A stretch of DNA of 64,000 bases from Fulvia fulva. Lineage: Eukaryota > Ascomycota > Dothideomycetes > Mycosphaerellales > Mycosphaerellaceae. Where the stretch lies: contig NC_063013.1 in NCBI RefSeq assembly GCF_020509005.1, forward strand, positions 1,116,001-1,180,000, in the 5' to 3' direction. The notes below the pieces were generated by a model. That model ran no database searches. It had not been told where the DNA came from and saw only the letters and a program-made list of their open reading frames with translations. Within the stretch, counting starts at the first letter, position 1. The number at the start of each line of letters is the position of its first letter. Positions 32,241 through 43,928 of the stretch are shown piece by piece. Both the position numbers and the translations under genes were made by a program.

Positions 32241-33470
32241 CGTTGTTCTTAGTCTTCCTCGCGTCGATAAGGAAGACCTAGGCTTTTTCCTACTTAGCGG
32301 GAGTAGTAGGAGTAGACTCGATAGCGCCGATAGCGCCGCGAACCGGGTTACGGGCGTTACGGGTAGCGAGCTACGGATAGTTAGCTACGATATAGCCTAG
32401 ACCGCCGTAGTAGGTATAGAGTCCGGCCTAGCGACGGCGAAGCTTCTCTTCGGGAGTAAGCTTACCGTTAACGAGGCCCTAGACTCGAGGGACGGCGGTA
32501 CTAGCGCTAAGATCTATAGCGTTACCTATAGAGACGGGAGGGAGAGCCGTAGGAGCGGCGGCGCCTAGTAGAGTAGCGAAGTGGCTTCCGGGACTACGAG
32601 GCTAACGACCTTAAGATCGGGAAGCGGGGAGAGAGGCGGTGTGTTTTATATTAGAGTCGAGGCGCTAGTAGGTCTCGATAAGCTTACGGAAGCTTATAGT
32701 ACCGACGTCCTTATCCTCGAGGGCTCGAAGAAGCTCTACTAACAAACTACGGCGGAGAGTACTCTTCTTAGTCTCTTCGTTATAGCCGGTAAACCCGATA
32801 TCGCGGTTAAAGGCCGCGAGGTACTCGGCGAAGCTCTTGTTCTTCTAGAGGAGGTTATAGATAGCGTTCTAGGCGGTAGCTCTACGGTCTAGATCACTAA
32901 AGGTAGTACGGAGGTCCTATATTAAGGTAAGGACGTCCGGGTAGCCGATAGTCTACGTAGCGTTGTCGATATAGTATTATACCTAAGCCGCGGCGTCTCC
33001 CCGAAGGAGGGAGAAGACGTACGTAACTTTGTCCTTCTCTTACGGAAAGTGGTCGGTATTAGCTAATAGCTTAATAGTAAGCTATGTCTTAAATGCCTTA
33101 AACTTACTCTTATTACCGTCGAGCTCGTCTAGGTCGTTAACCTTCTTAGAGAAGTACTAGCGGCGGTTATCGTCGGCGTACGGGGCGAGGTTCTAGAAGG
33201 TATTTACAATACCTTAAAGGTATATTGCTTAGTTATTTGCTTACTCGACCTACTAGGCGGTCTCGCGGAAAGAGGAGACGGTACGGTTAATAATAGCGTA
33301 GGCGGTATTAGGGTTAGCGTTTGCCTAGGTACTAAAGGTAGCGGCGTTCGAGAAGGGGATGTTAGTCCACTCGCTAAAGTGGAATAGAGTGTCCTAGTTG
33401 TCGAGGTTGACACCTCTATCGGTAGCGTGGTCACCTATAAGGATAACTCGAGTAGTTAACGGTTTATTAG
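32241..33470 (-). pseudogene. Gypsy-II gag, degenerate (copy 2)
   Basis: Collinear with 11880-13110 of copy 1. It has the capsid motifs and the YTYYGGLGY knuckle near 32370-32410, where Tyr replaces Cys/His. The open frame at 33204-33434 is the same out-of-frame shadow seen at 11909-12139 in copy 1 and is not annotated as a gene. Confidence 0.82.
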
Positions 33471-33480
33471 TCTTTCGTAA

Positions 33481-33999
33481 TGTTAGGGCGAGAGCCTAGC
33501 CTATAAGATATAAGGGTAAAAGCGAGAATGTAGGTACGAAGTATAGATATAAAGGGTGTAGTATAATTACTATACAAAACGAAAGACGAAGAAAGCAAGA
33601 GAGGCCTAGGGAAGGCTAGATATTTATACGCGACCCTCGCGAGTACGTGTCCCCGTATTAATAGGGCTAACCCGTACGAAGCCGCGCTTAGTAGCTTTAC
33701 TCAAAACCTTATTCTACCCTGCCCTACGTTCCGAGTCTTCTACGTGCTTCTTCTAGGGTCTAGCGTAGTCGCGGGTGCTCGCGGGAGTGCCGTAAGTTAT
33801 ATATTTACGAGCCGAAGTGAATCTGTTAAGGTTTAGTAGAGGGGTGAATTTAGAGGGCTAGGTCCCGTAGTAAATATTACGGGGTATATAATTCTTGGCG
33901 CTTATATACTAAGCTAGACTATCACTTCTTAACGACTTCTAAGCACTCTAAGGCTCTTCTGTCCCTACCTTCTATATACTCTATAGGGAGACTATAATA
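33481..33999 (-). repeat. Gypsy-II copy 2 5' LTR (519 bp)
   Basis: Same length as the left LTR at 27711-28229. Its outer end GACTATAATA is the complement of the TATTATAGTC start, with the original TG mutated to TA. CTAGC follows at 34000-34004. Confidence 0.93.
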
Positions 34000-34004
34000 C
34001 TAGC

Positions 34005-36690
34005 GATGACCTTCTATACTAGGTACTATACTAACTTACCTAAGTAGGAGGTCCGTAGTCCCTAGATATATAGGTCGATCGGCGGTATAGCGGTCTCGTA
34101 CTTAAGTATCCTCGTTAGTGTCGACTTATATACCCCGGTGACCTTCCTTAGGCATTAGTTTTAGATCTTCGCTAGCGGCGCGACGAGTCCCTTCGATAGG
34201 TAGGCCCTCTCGCCTAAGGACTATACTTAGCTACTATAGGTAAGGACTGGCCGTATAATAGCCGTATATAGAAGTCGTAACTACCGGAAGTCCGCCCCCT
34301 ATATAGACGTAGTAAGCCTCTAGTATAATACTATATTCTGTTTAGCTTTCCGTAATATTACCTATACGTACTTCCTCTACCGTAGCGCCGGGTCTACCTA
34401 TAGTCCGAGGATCCTAAGCTAATTTGCCGGGTTAGTCGTGTACCCCTATATCTAGATAGAAGCTTGTATATTATAGAACCGTGGCCGGCGCGTAAAGTGT
34501 ATTAGATTGTACTTTTCTAGGGCAACCCGAGCCCCGTGCCTCCTAGCCTAGTCCTCGTAGATCTTATGCTTCTCTTCTAGTAGCCTATAGTTCTCCTTAG
34601 TCGAGGAAGACTACGCTAGGATGTTTATGTCGTCTACGAAGCCGCTCGTAGCGGTGTTCTAGGATTCTAGGGCTAGGAGTAGCGTCGCTATAAAGAAGAG
34701 GAACAGGATAGGTACTAGCGTTAAGCCTTACGGGATTCTAGTATAGACTGCTTAAAATAGGCTTCTATACTAGCCGACTAGGATCGACGTACTACGGTTT
34801 TAGAGGTAGGGCCGTACGAAGTTAATAAGCTACTTAGGGAGTCCTTTCGACCTTAGGATATAGAGTAGCCGCGGGTATAACACGTAGTCGAAGGCTCCCG
34901 ATATGTCTAGGCTAAGTAAGGAAGCTACCTTGTCCCTATTCTTATACTAGATAGCCTTTACCTAAGAGGTGATAAGTTCTATCGCGGATAGCGTCGATCG
35001 CTATAGGCGCGTACCTATCTAGGTGTCCGGGAGTAGGGAGTGTTCCTCTACCGCCTTAGAGAGTCTCGTTATAACTAGCTTCTTAAGCGCCTTCCTAAGA
35101 GTATTAAGGAGCGCAATTAGGCGGTACGACTTCACCTACGTATAGTCTTCCTTCTACGGCTTACGTAGGACTACTATCGTCGATTGTTTAAAAGCTATCG
35201 GATAGTATCCGGTTTATAGGTAGGCGTTAAAGATCGCTATAACTACTAGGGCTAGTTAATCTCTACATTTCTTTAGTAGCTCGTTTAGGATCCTATCCGG
35301 CCCCGGGGCTTTCTTCGCCGGCAACTTCCTTAGTATAGCGGCAACTTCTCCCTCGGACACCTCCTATTAGACCGCGATACTAGGGGCTAGGGGAGTAGAG
35401 CTGTTTATGTCGCTTAGATTAGCCTCGACTAGGGGCGGGAAGAACTTACTAGCTAGTAGACGCGCCTTAGCCTCGGGGTCGCTAACCGGGCTACTAGGAG
35501 ATTGTAGCGCTAGGATAGAGAAGGAGGGGCCCTATATAGGGTCCTATCGGGCCCATTTCGCTAGCTTCTACATCCTCTCTAGCTTACTAGCGATTTCTTC
35601 TACTATAGCCCTCTAGCCGACTACTTTCTCCCTCCGTATTATAGCTTTCTTCTATTAGTATACCTCCCTATATACGTTCTAGGCCTCCTCGCTATAGCTG
35701 CTCGTCTATACCCGGCGGGCTCTCCTTACTTCTCTTACTACCGTAGTACACTCCGGCGTCTAGTATAGTTTAGACTATATCGTTAGTTAGGTAAGCGGAA
35801 CGTAAAGTAAGGTCGCTTTTCTTATTTCGTCTATTAACCCCTAGACTACTTCGTCTATCTCGTCTTTACTATTATATTACTACTACACGATCTAGACTAG
35901 CCTCTTAGAGTCATCGAGGTACGCCTAGATATTAGCCTAGTAGGCCTTTCCCTAGTTTAGCTTAGGGGTTCTCGCTAGTATACGTTATATCTATATCGTA
36001 ATAAAGGTCCTAACTAGTATGTAGTCTAACGACGCCTCGAGTTTATATTCGATCCTATAGTAGGTTACCGTATAGTAGTGGCTATCTAAGATCTAGGAGA
36101 GGTCGATCGTGCCTTAGAGTCCCCCTCTCTTCTAGGTACCTAGGTCCTTCGGGGTATTAAGGGCAATTGCGTTGCTCGCTATTAAGCGAGTACTTCGTCG
36201 GCTATAGGGTGCGGCTATATAAGGCTTTCCTAGGAAGGGTAGTGTATATTAAAGTCTCCTACTACGATGTGGCACCCTTGTCTCTTAAGCGTACTGTCTA
36301 GGTGTCTATAGACCCCTAGGTCGCGGCTAGACCTCGAGGCTAGCGGTTGTATATATAGGTTGTGTATCTAGGTACTACCTACGTAGAGGGAGGTAATATC
36401 GCCCCCGCCTTCTTTGTCTACGTAGTATACTACCTCCTAGTCGGATTCTAGTATATCCTTACTAATATAGAAGCACGTACGGGGTCTACCGTCGCCTCGT
36501 AGGTATGTCGTATAGCCTAGTAACTTATAGGTCGTTAGTCTCTTATAGTGCGAGTTAATCTATAGCTCCTAGATTATAAGGACGTAGTAGACGCGCGGGT
36601 CCGCCTCGTATAGGAAATAGTTCTAGACTATATCCTTACTATAGTTAACGTTATACTAGATAATGCTAAGCGTGTCGAGGCTAGTTATTA
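34005..36690 (-). pseudogene. LINE-B ORF2: endonuclease and RT, degenerate
   Basis: On the minus strand the frame opens near 36690 with LSIIQYNVNYSKDIV and continues with VGDFNIYYPS (~36245), the endonuclease box. RT covers roughly 34400-35350, including the FVDDINILA-type box near 34615-34640 and ARFALEKYNLIHF downstream. The C-terminal part lies across the Gypsy-II insertion at about 27060-27710. Stops are mostly TAG. The function in a live element would be target nicking and target-primed reverse transcription. Confidence 0.82.
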
Positions 36691-36699
36691 GTATTGACA

Positions 36700-37610
36700 A
36701 TCATTTCCTCTATATCGTCCTATGTCCTACTACTCTATACGTCCTAGTCTACGCCTATCGGCTATATACTAAAGGGGAGCCGGGCCTAGTTAGATTCCCT
36801 CGCCGTAGCTAGTAGAGTACGTAGCCTCTCGTACGCCCTAGGTTACGTATCCTTTATATCGTTCTCGGCCCTAGGGCGCTTATACCCGACCGCCGCTAGT
36901 TAGTTCCGGTATAGGCTAGCCTTACGGTCGCCGTAGAATCTTAGGGCGACGGTTCTGTTTGTAATTGCCTTGTTTTTGGCTAGTTTCCGCTATAGGCATT
37001 CCGTACTATACGATAGGTAGTGCCCTAGATAGTTCGCGTACCGTCTCGTAGTCGATATATAGTCCCTAGATATATAGTCTCCTATATAGTTCGAGTAGGC
37101 CTGCTTGTTTATATACGTATAGGTTTAGTGTCTATACTATTAGCATTTGAAGCATTAGAGGACACGGAAGGATAAGGAGTGCATTTCTACTATCTTAAGG
37201 CTATATTGCTAGACTAGGCCTTGTTCTATCGCTAGATCCGCCGCTTTCGCGTCTTATAGCTATACTATTAGCGCCGAGGCCTTCTTACCTTCTAGCCATT
37301 TCCTATAGAGCCAAGTCGCCTTCTAGATTAGAGAGTTAAGAGTGACCGGGTTGTCCTCTTAGAGAGCGCGTAGGTGACCCTAGTTAGTTAGGTCAAACTC
37401 CTTAGGTATATCGTAGACTAGGATCGTAAATTGTTTCGTTAAGACCTTCGCTAATGCCGTAACCTTAGATGCCTACTATAGCTATACCTCTAGGTGCCTC
37501 CTAGTAGTAGTAGAGCTAGTATAGATCTATAGAGTGCCGTTAGACTATTAGTTCACTACGACCACCCCTAGTTAGTTAATTCGTTAGGCGAGCTCCTTAT
37601 TCGATAGCTT
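36700..37610 (-). pseudogene. LINE-B ORF1: zinc-knuckle protein, degenerate
   Basis: The minus-strand translation starts near 37610 with SKLSNKELAN. It continues with VLTKQFTILVYDIPKEFD (~37390-37440), the middle region typical of Tad ORF1 proteins, and then CFKC**YRH near 37135-37160, followed by further eroded knuckle residues. The order matches LINE-C ORF1 (IDTEEQAN-type stretch, then CFKCQQYGH). It would bind element RNA. Broken by TAG stops. Confidence 0.75.
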
Positions 37611-37621
37611 CGTAACTTCGG

Positions 37622-40099
37622 CTCTATACTAGCTAGGTACCCCTAATAATAGTAGGAGGGACCTACCGTATATAAGGGCTTCGAGCCGAGCAAAAGGAAG
37701 AGGGCAGAAGAGACGAACAAGGGAACCTAACCGTAAACGTATCTACCTCCCGGTAGGCCTCGACACCTTAACCGGGCCGCTAACGAACTAGGCTAAATAC
37801 GAATCTTTAGGGCGCCCTAGCGGCCCTAGGGCTAGCCGGATAGGAAGATATAGGCTTAGGAGATATAGTAGGTTAGTACGGAAATAGACCCTACGGATAA
37901 CGAAGAAAACTATACGACGACATTACTATCGTATAGTATAACGTAAACAAAAGTAGGGATAAAGTCTAGCGCCACTTTCTATAAGAGCTAGACCCGCTAC
38001 GGCACTACGTTATTACGGTATAGGAACTATAGATCAACCCCTACGTACGACTCCTAGCTACTTATAATGACCGGAGATACTATACCGTAATCGCGGGCTA
38101 ACGAGGCGTTATCCCGAGGACATTTATATACGTAAGTAAGACTATAGACCTTAAGTCGTAGAAGGTTATACTACCGTAGTAGGGTAACCTAGGAGACATA
38201 ACATCAATCTAGATCGATACGATATAAGGCCCTATCTAGATCTATAACGTTTATAACCCGCTACCGCGGGGTCGGACGAGTAGGGAACTAGGAATCCTCG
38301 CCTACCTAGAGCGGACCCTAAGCTAAGATATAAAGTAAGTACTCCTCGGCGACTTTAAGCTCTACTACCTATAGTAGGGACTCGAATTCACTCCCCCGTA
38401 CGCTTTTCTAGGGGGAAAGCTACTAGATATAACCGTACGCTACGGAATAGCCTTAGTAACCCTAAAGGGAATAGAGACGTAGAAGGCCCGTATAAGTATA
38501 AGTATAATCGACCTATACTTTCTATTACGAGAACTTAAAGAGAGACTAGTCTAATACCGACTAAACTACGCGCTAGAGGCCTCCTAAGACTATATCCCTA
38601 TTTAAACGTCGCTAGGGGTAAAGATAATAGAGGAGCTAGTAAGCGAACTACGCCGTAACTAGAAGAAGGTACGCTAGGACGATATAAGAGGCTTCCTAAT
38701 AGCGAACCTACTATAGTATAGAGAACTCGAGACAACAGCTTAGCTAGATTAAGTAGCGGAACAGATTACCTCGGTTATATAGTAAGTAGCGGAACAATAT
38801 ACGCTATTACTCCGGCCCTTAACGTAGTAGAAGGCCTTCTAGACCCCTAAATACTCTACGAAGGTAAGGGAGGCTAGAAGGGCAAGGCGACAGTAGACGA
38901 AGGAGCATACCTAAGAGACGTAGGAGCAATACTATCGCGCGATATAAGAGAAGAAGGCACAGATAAGACGCGATAAGCTATAGGACTAGAGAGCGACGAT
39001 CGGGCTCGTTATAGAAAACCCGGAATAGATATAGAGACTTACTAAATAGGCACGATTACCTAAAGAGTAACAAACCCCTCACTTCCCCCTAATCGTAGAC
39101 CGCGAAGGGATTGCCTAGGCTACGCCCCGGGGTAAGGCAAAAGTATTAGCCGACCATTTCTTTTCGACGTAAGTAGAAGTAGACCTTACGGACATCGACC
39201 CGAGTATATACCCGGAACCCCTAGACATAGATTAGGCGGTTAGCTCTAATATAGTAACAGGAGTTATAAGTAAGCTAAAAGGACGAAAAGCCCTAGGCCT
39301 AGACAGGATACTAAATATACTACTAAAAGAGTATAGAGAAGAGATCGCGCCGAGCCTTACAAACCTATTTGCCGCGTACCTACGGCTAGGGTATCACCCG
39401 AGGCCGTATAGAGAGTCTATAATAGTAGTGCTACGTAAGCTATAGAAAGAGGACTATACTTAGCCCAAGTCGTATAGACTAATCGCACTTCTAAACACGA
39501 TAGGGAAGGTCCTAGAAAAGATAGTAGCCTAGAGACTTACGTAGCTTACCGAGGACAACTACGTACCCCTAGTAATACAATTAGGGGGAAGAAGCTAGCG
39601 ATCGATACTAATAGTAATAGAGCTAATTACGGAGCAAATTCAGACCCTCTAGCACTACGGTAGGAACCGAGCGGCGTCCTTACTATCCCTCGACATCGTA
39701 GGGGCCTTTAATAACGTCTTATACTAAAGGCTAATATATATCCTATAGTAGAAAGGTATCCCCTAGTAGGTAACGACGTTCGTCTACTCCTTTCTCTAGG
39801 AACGGACGACATACCTAGTCCTAGGAAGGTATACGTCCGACCCGGTAAAGGTAGAGGCTAGAATACCTTAGGGATCTACTCTCTCCCCTATCCTATTTCT
39901 AATATTTATGTCTAATCTAATCCCACTACTCACCTCTCCGTAAACCTTAGTATCGGGATTCGTAGACGACATAAACATCCTAGCCTAGTTAGACTCGATA
40001 GAAGAGAACTATCGCCTCCTTAAAGATAGGCACAAGAAATACGAGGAGTAGGTAAAGAAGTATAGTGCCCGGTTCGCCCCTAAAAAGTACTAACTTATA
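37622..40099 (+). mobile_element. LINE-A copy 2, 5' part (plus strand, 5'-truncated)
   Basis: It matches the reverse complement of LINE-A copy 1 from about 23760 downward and starts abruptly at about 37622 inside ORF1. The 3' remains of ORF1 are followed by ORF2, with an endonuclease opening near 37920 (DITIV*YNVNKSRDK) and GDFKLYYL near 38350. RT extends to about 40099, with the FVDDINILA box at 39959-39985. The RT is split at codons KKY*LI by a LINE-B insertion. Confidence 0.88.
40086..40099. repeat. 14-bp target-site duplication of the LINE-B insertion
   Basis: AGTACTAACTTATA at 40086-40099 recurs at 41514-41527. Joining the two sides restores the LINE-A RT frame (KKY*LIYFSKA), which matches EKYQLIHFSRA in LINE-C. 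Variable-length duplications of this size are typical of target-primed LINE insertions. Confidence 0.93.
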
Positions 40100-41513
40100 G
40101 ATAGATAGATTTGTCATTCTCCTATTCTAGGACCCTATCCGGCCTATATAGGTATATATCTATTATTATATATAAAGGGAAACCCGAATAGGTGAAAGCC
40201 CTTCCCGCCCCTAACTTCTCCTTATCTAGATTAGCTTTCCCTCTAAACGTACGTAGTCTATATTACTACCCCGTTAGCCTCCGCTCCTAGCCGGTCTCGT
40301 CGCGCTACGTCGTGTCCTCTCTTCCTATACTACTCCTACTAGGCGGTACTGTTCTAGCTAGCCCTTCTCTAGTATCTAGTTTGTAATGCGCCGTAGGTCC
40401 TTAGCGTTGTTAAGAAGTGCCCTAATCGTCCGGTTCCTCGCCTTTGCTATCTACTCCCCCCTTCCTAGCGACTACCTCGGATAGACGAGGAGTGCGTGCC
40501 GTACGTTCTAGGAGCAATAGCCGTAGGGGCAGCTAGTATTTATATATCCTAGAACCTTCCTCTATAATAGGTACCCCTAGAGGCCGATATGTTCGCTTCG
40601 TAGTTAGGTTGCTATACTACTCTATACCCTCGTAAGGCGGTAGTAGATAAGCTTCGGGGGGTGCTTAACCGCGGATTTTGTAGCTAACTATTCCTTAGGT
40701 TGTCCCGCTAGCTAAGGGCGTCCACTATGCCCTACAACCTGGTTGTTCCACCTCTCTTTCTATAGTTACTCTACAAACAATTTCTTACCTTCCTATTATA
40801 TTACTAGCTATTCGTCCCTTGCCCGGTAGTTCGGCTCGTTTCCGGGTCGAATGCCCCTATACGCTAGTACTAATTCGCGGGCCCTTACGACTATACTAGC
40901 GATGACCTTCTATACTAGGTACTATGCCGACTTGCCTAAGTAGGAGGTCCGTAGTCCCTAGATGTATAGGTCGATCGGCGGTATAGCGGTCTCGTGCTTA
41001 AGCATCCTCGTTAGTATCGACTTATATACCCCGGTGACCTTCCTTAGGCATTAGTTTTAGATCTTCGCTAGCGGCGCGACGAGTCCCTTCGATAGGCAGG
41101 CCCTTTCGCCTAAGGACTACACTTAGCTACTATAGGTAAGGACCGGCCGTATAATAGCCGTATATAGAAGTCGTAACTGCCGGAAGTCCGCCCCCTATAT
41201 AGACGTAGTGAGCCTCTAGTATAATGCTATATTCTGTTTAGCTTTCCGTAATATTACCTATACGTGCTTCCTCTACCGTAGCGCCGGGTCCACCTATAGT
41301 CCGAGGATCCTAAGCTAATTTGCCGGGTTAGTCGTGTGCCCCTATATCTAGATAGAAGCTTGTATATTATAGAACCGTAGCCGGCGCGTAAAGTGTATTA
41401 GATTGTACTTTTCTAGGGCAACCCGAGCCCCGTGCCTCCTAGCCTAGTCCTCGTAGATCTTGTGCTTCTCTTCTAGTAGCCTACAGTTCTCCTTAGTCGA
41501 GGAAGACTACGCT
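40100..41513 (-). mobile_element. 5'-truncated LINE-B inserted into LINE-A copy 2
   Basis: A 1,414-bp minus-strand piece. Its 3' tail (GATAGATAGAT on the plus strand) is at 40100. It extends to the RT just downstream of the catalytic box (sense LA*SSSTKENCRLLEEKH at 41465-41513), so it is 5'-truncated, as is usual for LINEs. It matches 26910-27710 joined to 34000-34620 and shows the Gypsy-II target without the insertion (near 40890-40905). It is RIPed, but slightly more TG and CA remain than in the other copy. Confidence 0.93.
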
Positions 41514-43017
41514 AGTACTAACTTATATACTTTAGTAAAGCGAGAACATACTATAATATTAAGGCGGCGGTAAGATTCTAAGGCTACGAGACTAAGCTAT
41601 TAGCGGAGCTACGAGTACTAGGGATCTAGCTCGACCCGAAGCTAAGCTAGAATATATAGATTAAGAAAGCCTAGAGTCGAGCGCAAGTTAATAAAGCCTC
41701 GATAAAGAGGCTTACGGTATCTATATAGGGAGTAATATTCGATAAGGTAAGAGTAATATATAAGGCGATCGTTAGACTAGCTATGTTATACGGGGTATAG
41801 ATTTAGGGAACAGGAGGCGTAGGTAAGCCGATCCCGAAACGGATAGAGTAACCCCTAAACAGGACATAGGTAGGTAACCTACGTAGGGTACTAGGCGTAT
41901 ATAAGACAACGTTAATAAGTACGGTAGAAATAGAGACAGGAATACTACTAATCGGCTAGTATATCCGGGGAATGAGAACTTAATACGCGGCAAAGACGAC
42001 AGATTACCTAGTATAAACTACGATCTAGGAGGTAAAGAATAAGATAGAAAGCCGCTACCGGAGAGGGGCCGGATATAGGACAAGCTAAAAAGAGGATGAC
42101 CTTACTACCTTTACGGCCGTATAGATAAGCACCGAATAGCTAGTACGAAAAGAGGAGGAGCGTAGGACTCGCTAGGCCGGCGGGAGTAAAGCTAAGACCT
42201 AAAGCCTAGCGGAATAGATAGCGAGCTACCTATAGGAGTAGGACTAGAAAAGGAAGCCCCCTAAGACAATAGGCCCGATAGCGCTCCGAGCCTTCTAGAG
42301 ACATAATTACTAGCTATATAGGGACCTAACAAGGGCCGAAGCAAGTATAGCGATCTAAATCAGGTCCGAACACATTAGATTAAGGGCCTACCTATTTAAG
42401 AAACGCGCACTAGACATCTATAGCCTAGCCTACTAGTGTAGCTACCTATCGTAAAATCTAGAACATATACTACTACGATGCCCGTAGTAGGCGAGAGGTA
42501 GGGGAAATTAGAGGTACTAAGCGGGAAGGAGAGACTATAAGTCAATTATTAGGGATAAAGGCAACATTCGCCGAATCTCTCGGTAGATACTATAGTAGGG
42601 ATACCTCTAGTAGTTTAGCCTCGCTAGCGAGACGGAGGAGTAGATAGATAAGAGTCGGAAGCTAGGAGGGTTATAGATAGGGTAGTTATTAGGGTAGGGC
42701 TATAACACTAGCGTACCCTTAATAAGGGAAATCTAAGACGAGAACGAGGAGGAAAGGATAGGCGGGAAGGAAGAGGAATTTTTACTAATACGGTTTCCTC
42801 TCTATATATACGAAAACAAGATAGTATAGCTATATAGTATTACGTTAGAAGTATAGGAAGTCATTATACGGGCTTATATAGGGTGTTTTAAAAGCAGGTT
42901 ATATATTATATATGTCTATCTAGAATAGACAAGTATTGCTCTTAAAGAGGCTATAGGTGACTAATTAGTTACCTAATCCTTAGCGTACGTAGCCTTAAGT
43001 TTTGATAATAGGATATT
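41514..43017 (+). mobile_element. LINE-A copy 2, 3' part
   Basis: It resumes the RT frame at 41514 (second copy of the 14-bp duplication) and continues through the end of ORF2 (about 42710) and the 3' UTR to GATAATAGGATATTA near 43017. It matches the reverse complement of 19618-21100. LINE-C sequence begins directly after it. A short minus-strand frame at 41781-41993 is a shadow. Confidence 0.88.
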
Positions 43018-43928
43018 AAAGGAGATCATATAGAAGATTAGGATACAAGGCATCATTAGAGCCAGGAAAGAGAAGGGAGGTGTCCTTAAGCTGTTCATAG
43101 CACAGGAGCAAGACAGGAAGAGGCTAGAGACATAGAAGGAGTGGACAGTCAAACTAGGCAAGACGGCTAAGGTCTCACACCAACAAAATATGGTTATTGC
43201 CTATAGGATGACCACAAAGTTTGACATTAAAAGAGACCTTAAGAGGCTATAGGACCAGAACCAGGCTGTATGCCTAGGGCTATAGATCACAAAAGCAGTA
43301 TAGGTCAACAGAAAGACAAAGGACACAAAGAGAGAGTCTTCTCTAGTGCTCTAGATAGGCACTGTAGAACAGGCAAACACCCGTGCTTGACAAGGGCATC
43401 TTCTGGGAATGCGAAAGAATGGACACAGAAATCCATAGAAGCACCCACAGACTACTGCAATGCTTCAAGTGCCAACAGTATGGTCATATCTCTACTAGAT
43501 GCCCAAGCCAAAAGGACACTTGTTCCCACTGTGCTGGTAGCCACAAAGTACAGAATTGCACAGCCCCAAAGAGTGAAGCCAGATGTGCATGCTGTGGAAA
43601 GAAACACCCTTCCTGGTCCCAAGACTGCACAGCTAGGATTGAGGCAAAGAGGAGGGCAAGAGAAGCCAGGATCAACACCCCTATCAGATTCCAGACAGGG
43701 ACAATCACCCAAGAACCCCTCAGGACTGTCTACAACCCTCTGAAAAGAGGCAGAACAGAAGAGACCACACAGGCCCAAGGCCACCCTGCTATGGGTAGAC
43801 CAAAATCAATTGTGGTTGCAGGAAGAGACCCGTCACAAAGCAGGCTCAACCTTACCACAATCCCAAATAGCAGCCAGCAGCAGGAAGCACGAGATGACCA
43901 GCAGGAGACCAGCATGGATGAGTCATGA
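43018..43928 (+). pseudogene. LINE-C ORF1: zinc-knuckle protein, 5'-truncated and frameshifted
   Basis: The N-terminal part reads in one frame from 43021 (IIRARKEKGGVLKLF, then YRMTTKFDIKRDLKRL) with six TAG stops. At about 43378-43382 the frame shifts by one base within ACCC: before it reads GTVEQAN, after it LDKGIFWECERMD. After the shift the frame is open to TGA at 43926-43928. It carries three Cys/His clusters: CFKCQQYGHISTRC (~43461), CSHCAGSHKVQNC (~43526) and CACCGKKHPSWSQDC (~43585). The C-terminus is basic, Arg- and Gln-rich. In Tad-like LINEs this protein binds element RNA. The extra base is not a RIP change. Confidence 0.87.

Larger units (their letters stand above)
27711..33999 (-). 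mobile_element. Gypsy-II copy 2: full-length, RIPed, inserted in LINE-B
   Basis: A 6,289-bp element with 519-bp LTRs (27711-28229 and 33481-33999) and a CTAGC duplication. It is collinear with the plus-strand copy at 11344-17633. It is RIP-saturated with stops throughout. Because the target LINE-B is itself RIPed and the site is known from the paralogue, this is one of the best-dated relative insertions in the window. Confidence 0.95.
34000..37621 (-). mobile_element. LINE-B, 5' part (minus strand)
   Basis: Continuation of the LINE-B at 26906-27710 on the other side of Gypsy-II copy 2. It contains most of ORF2 (about 34005-36690) and ORF1 (about 36700-37610). The right edge is set where sequence homologous to LINE-A begins in the opposite orientation (about 37622). 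No target duplication was found, so I cannot tell whether the 5' end is natural. Confidence 0.85.

Noticed and set aside
11344..33999. Segmental duplication with inversion rather than two insertions of Gypsy-II
   Set aside because: Copy 2 has its own CTAGC duplication and an empty-site paralogue, and the flanks of the two copies are unrelated. Two separate insertions fit better.
27711..33999. CRISPR-like or other spaced repeat array
   Set aside because: I looked for short direct repeats with regular spacing across the window and saw only LTRs, LINE tails and a TA microsatellite.
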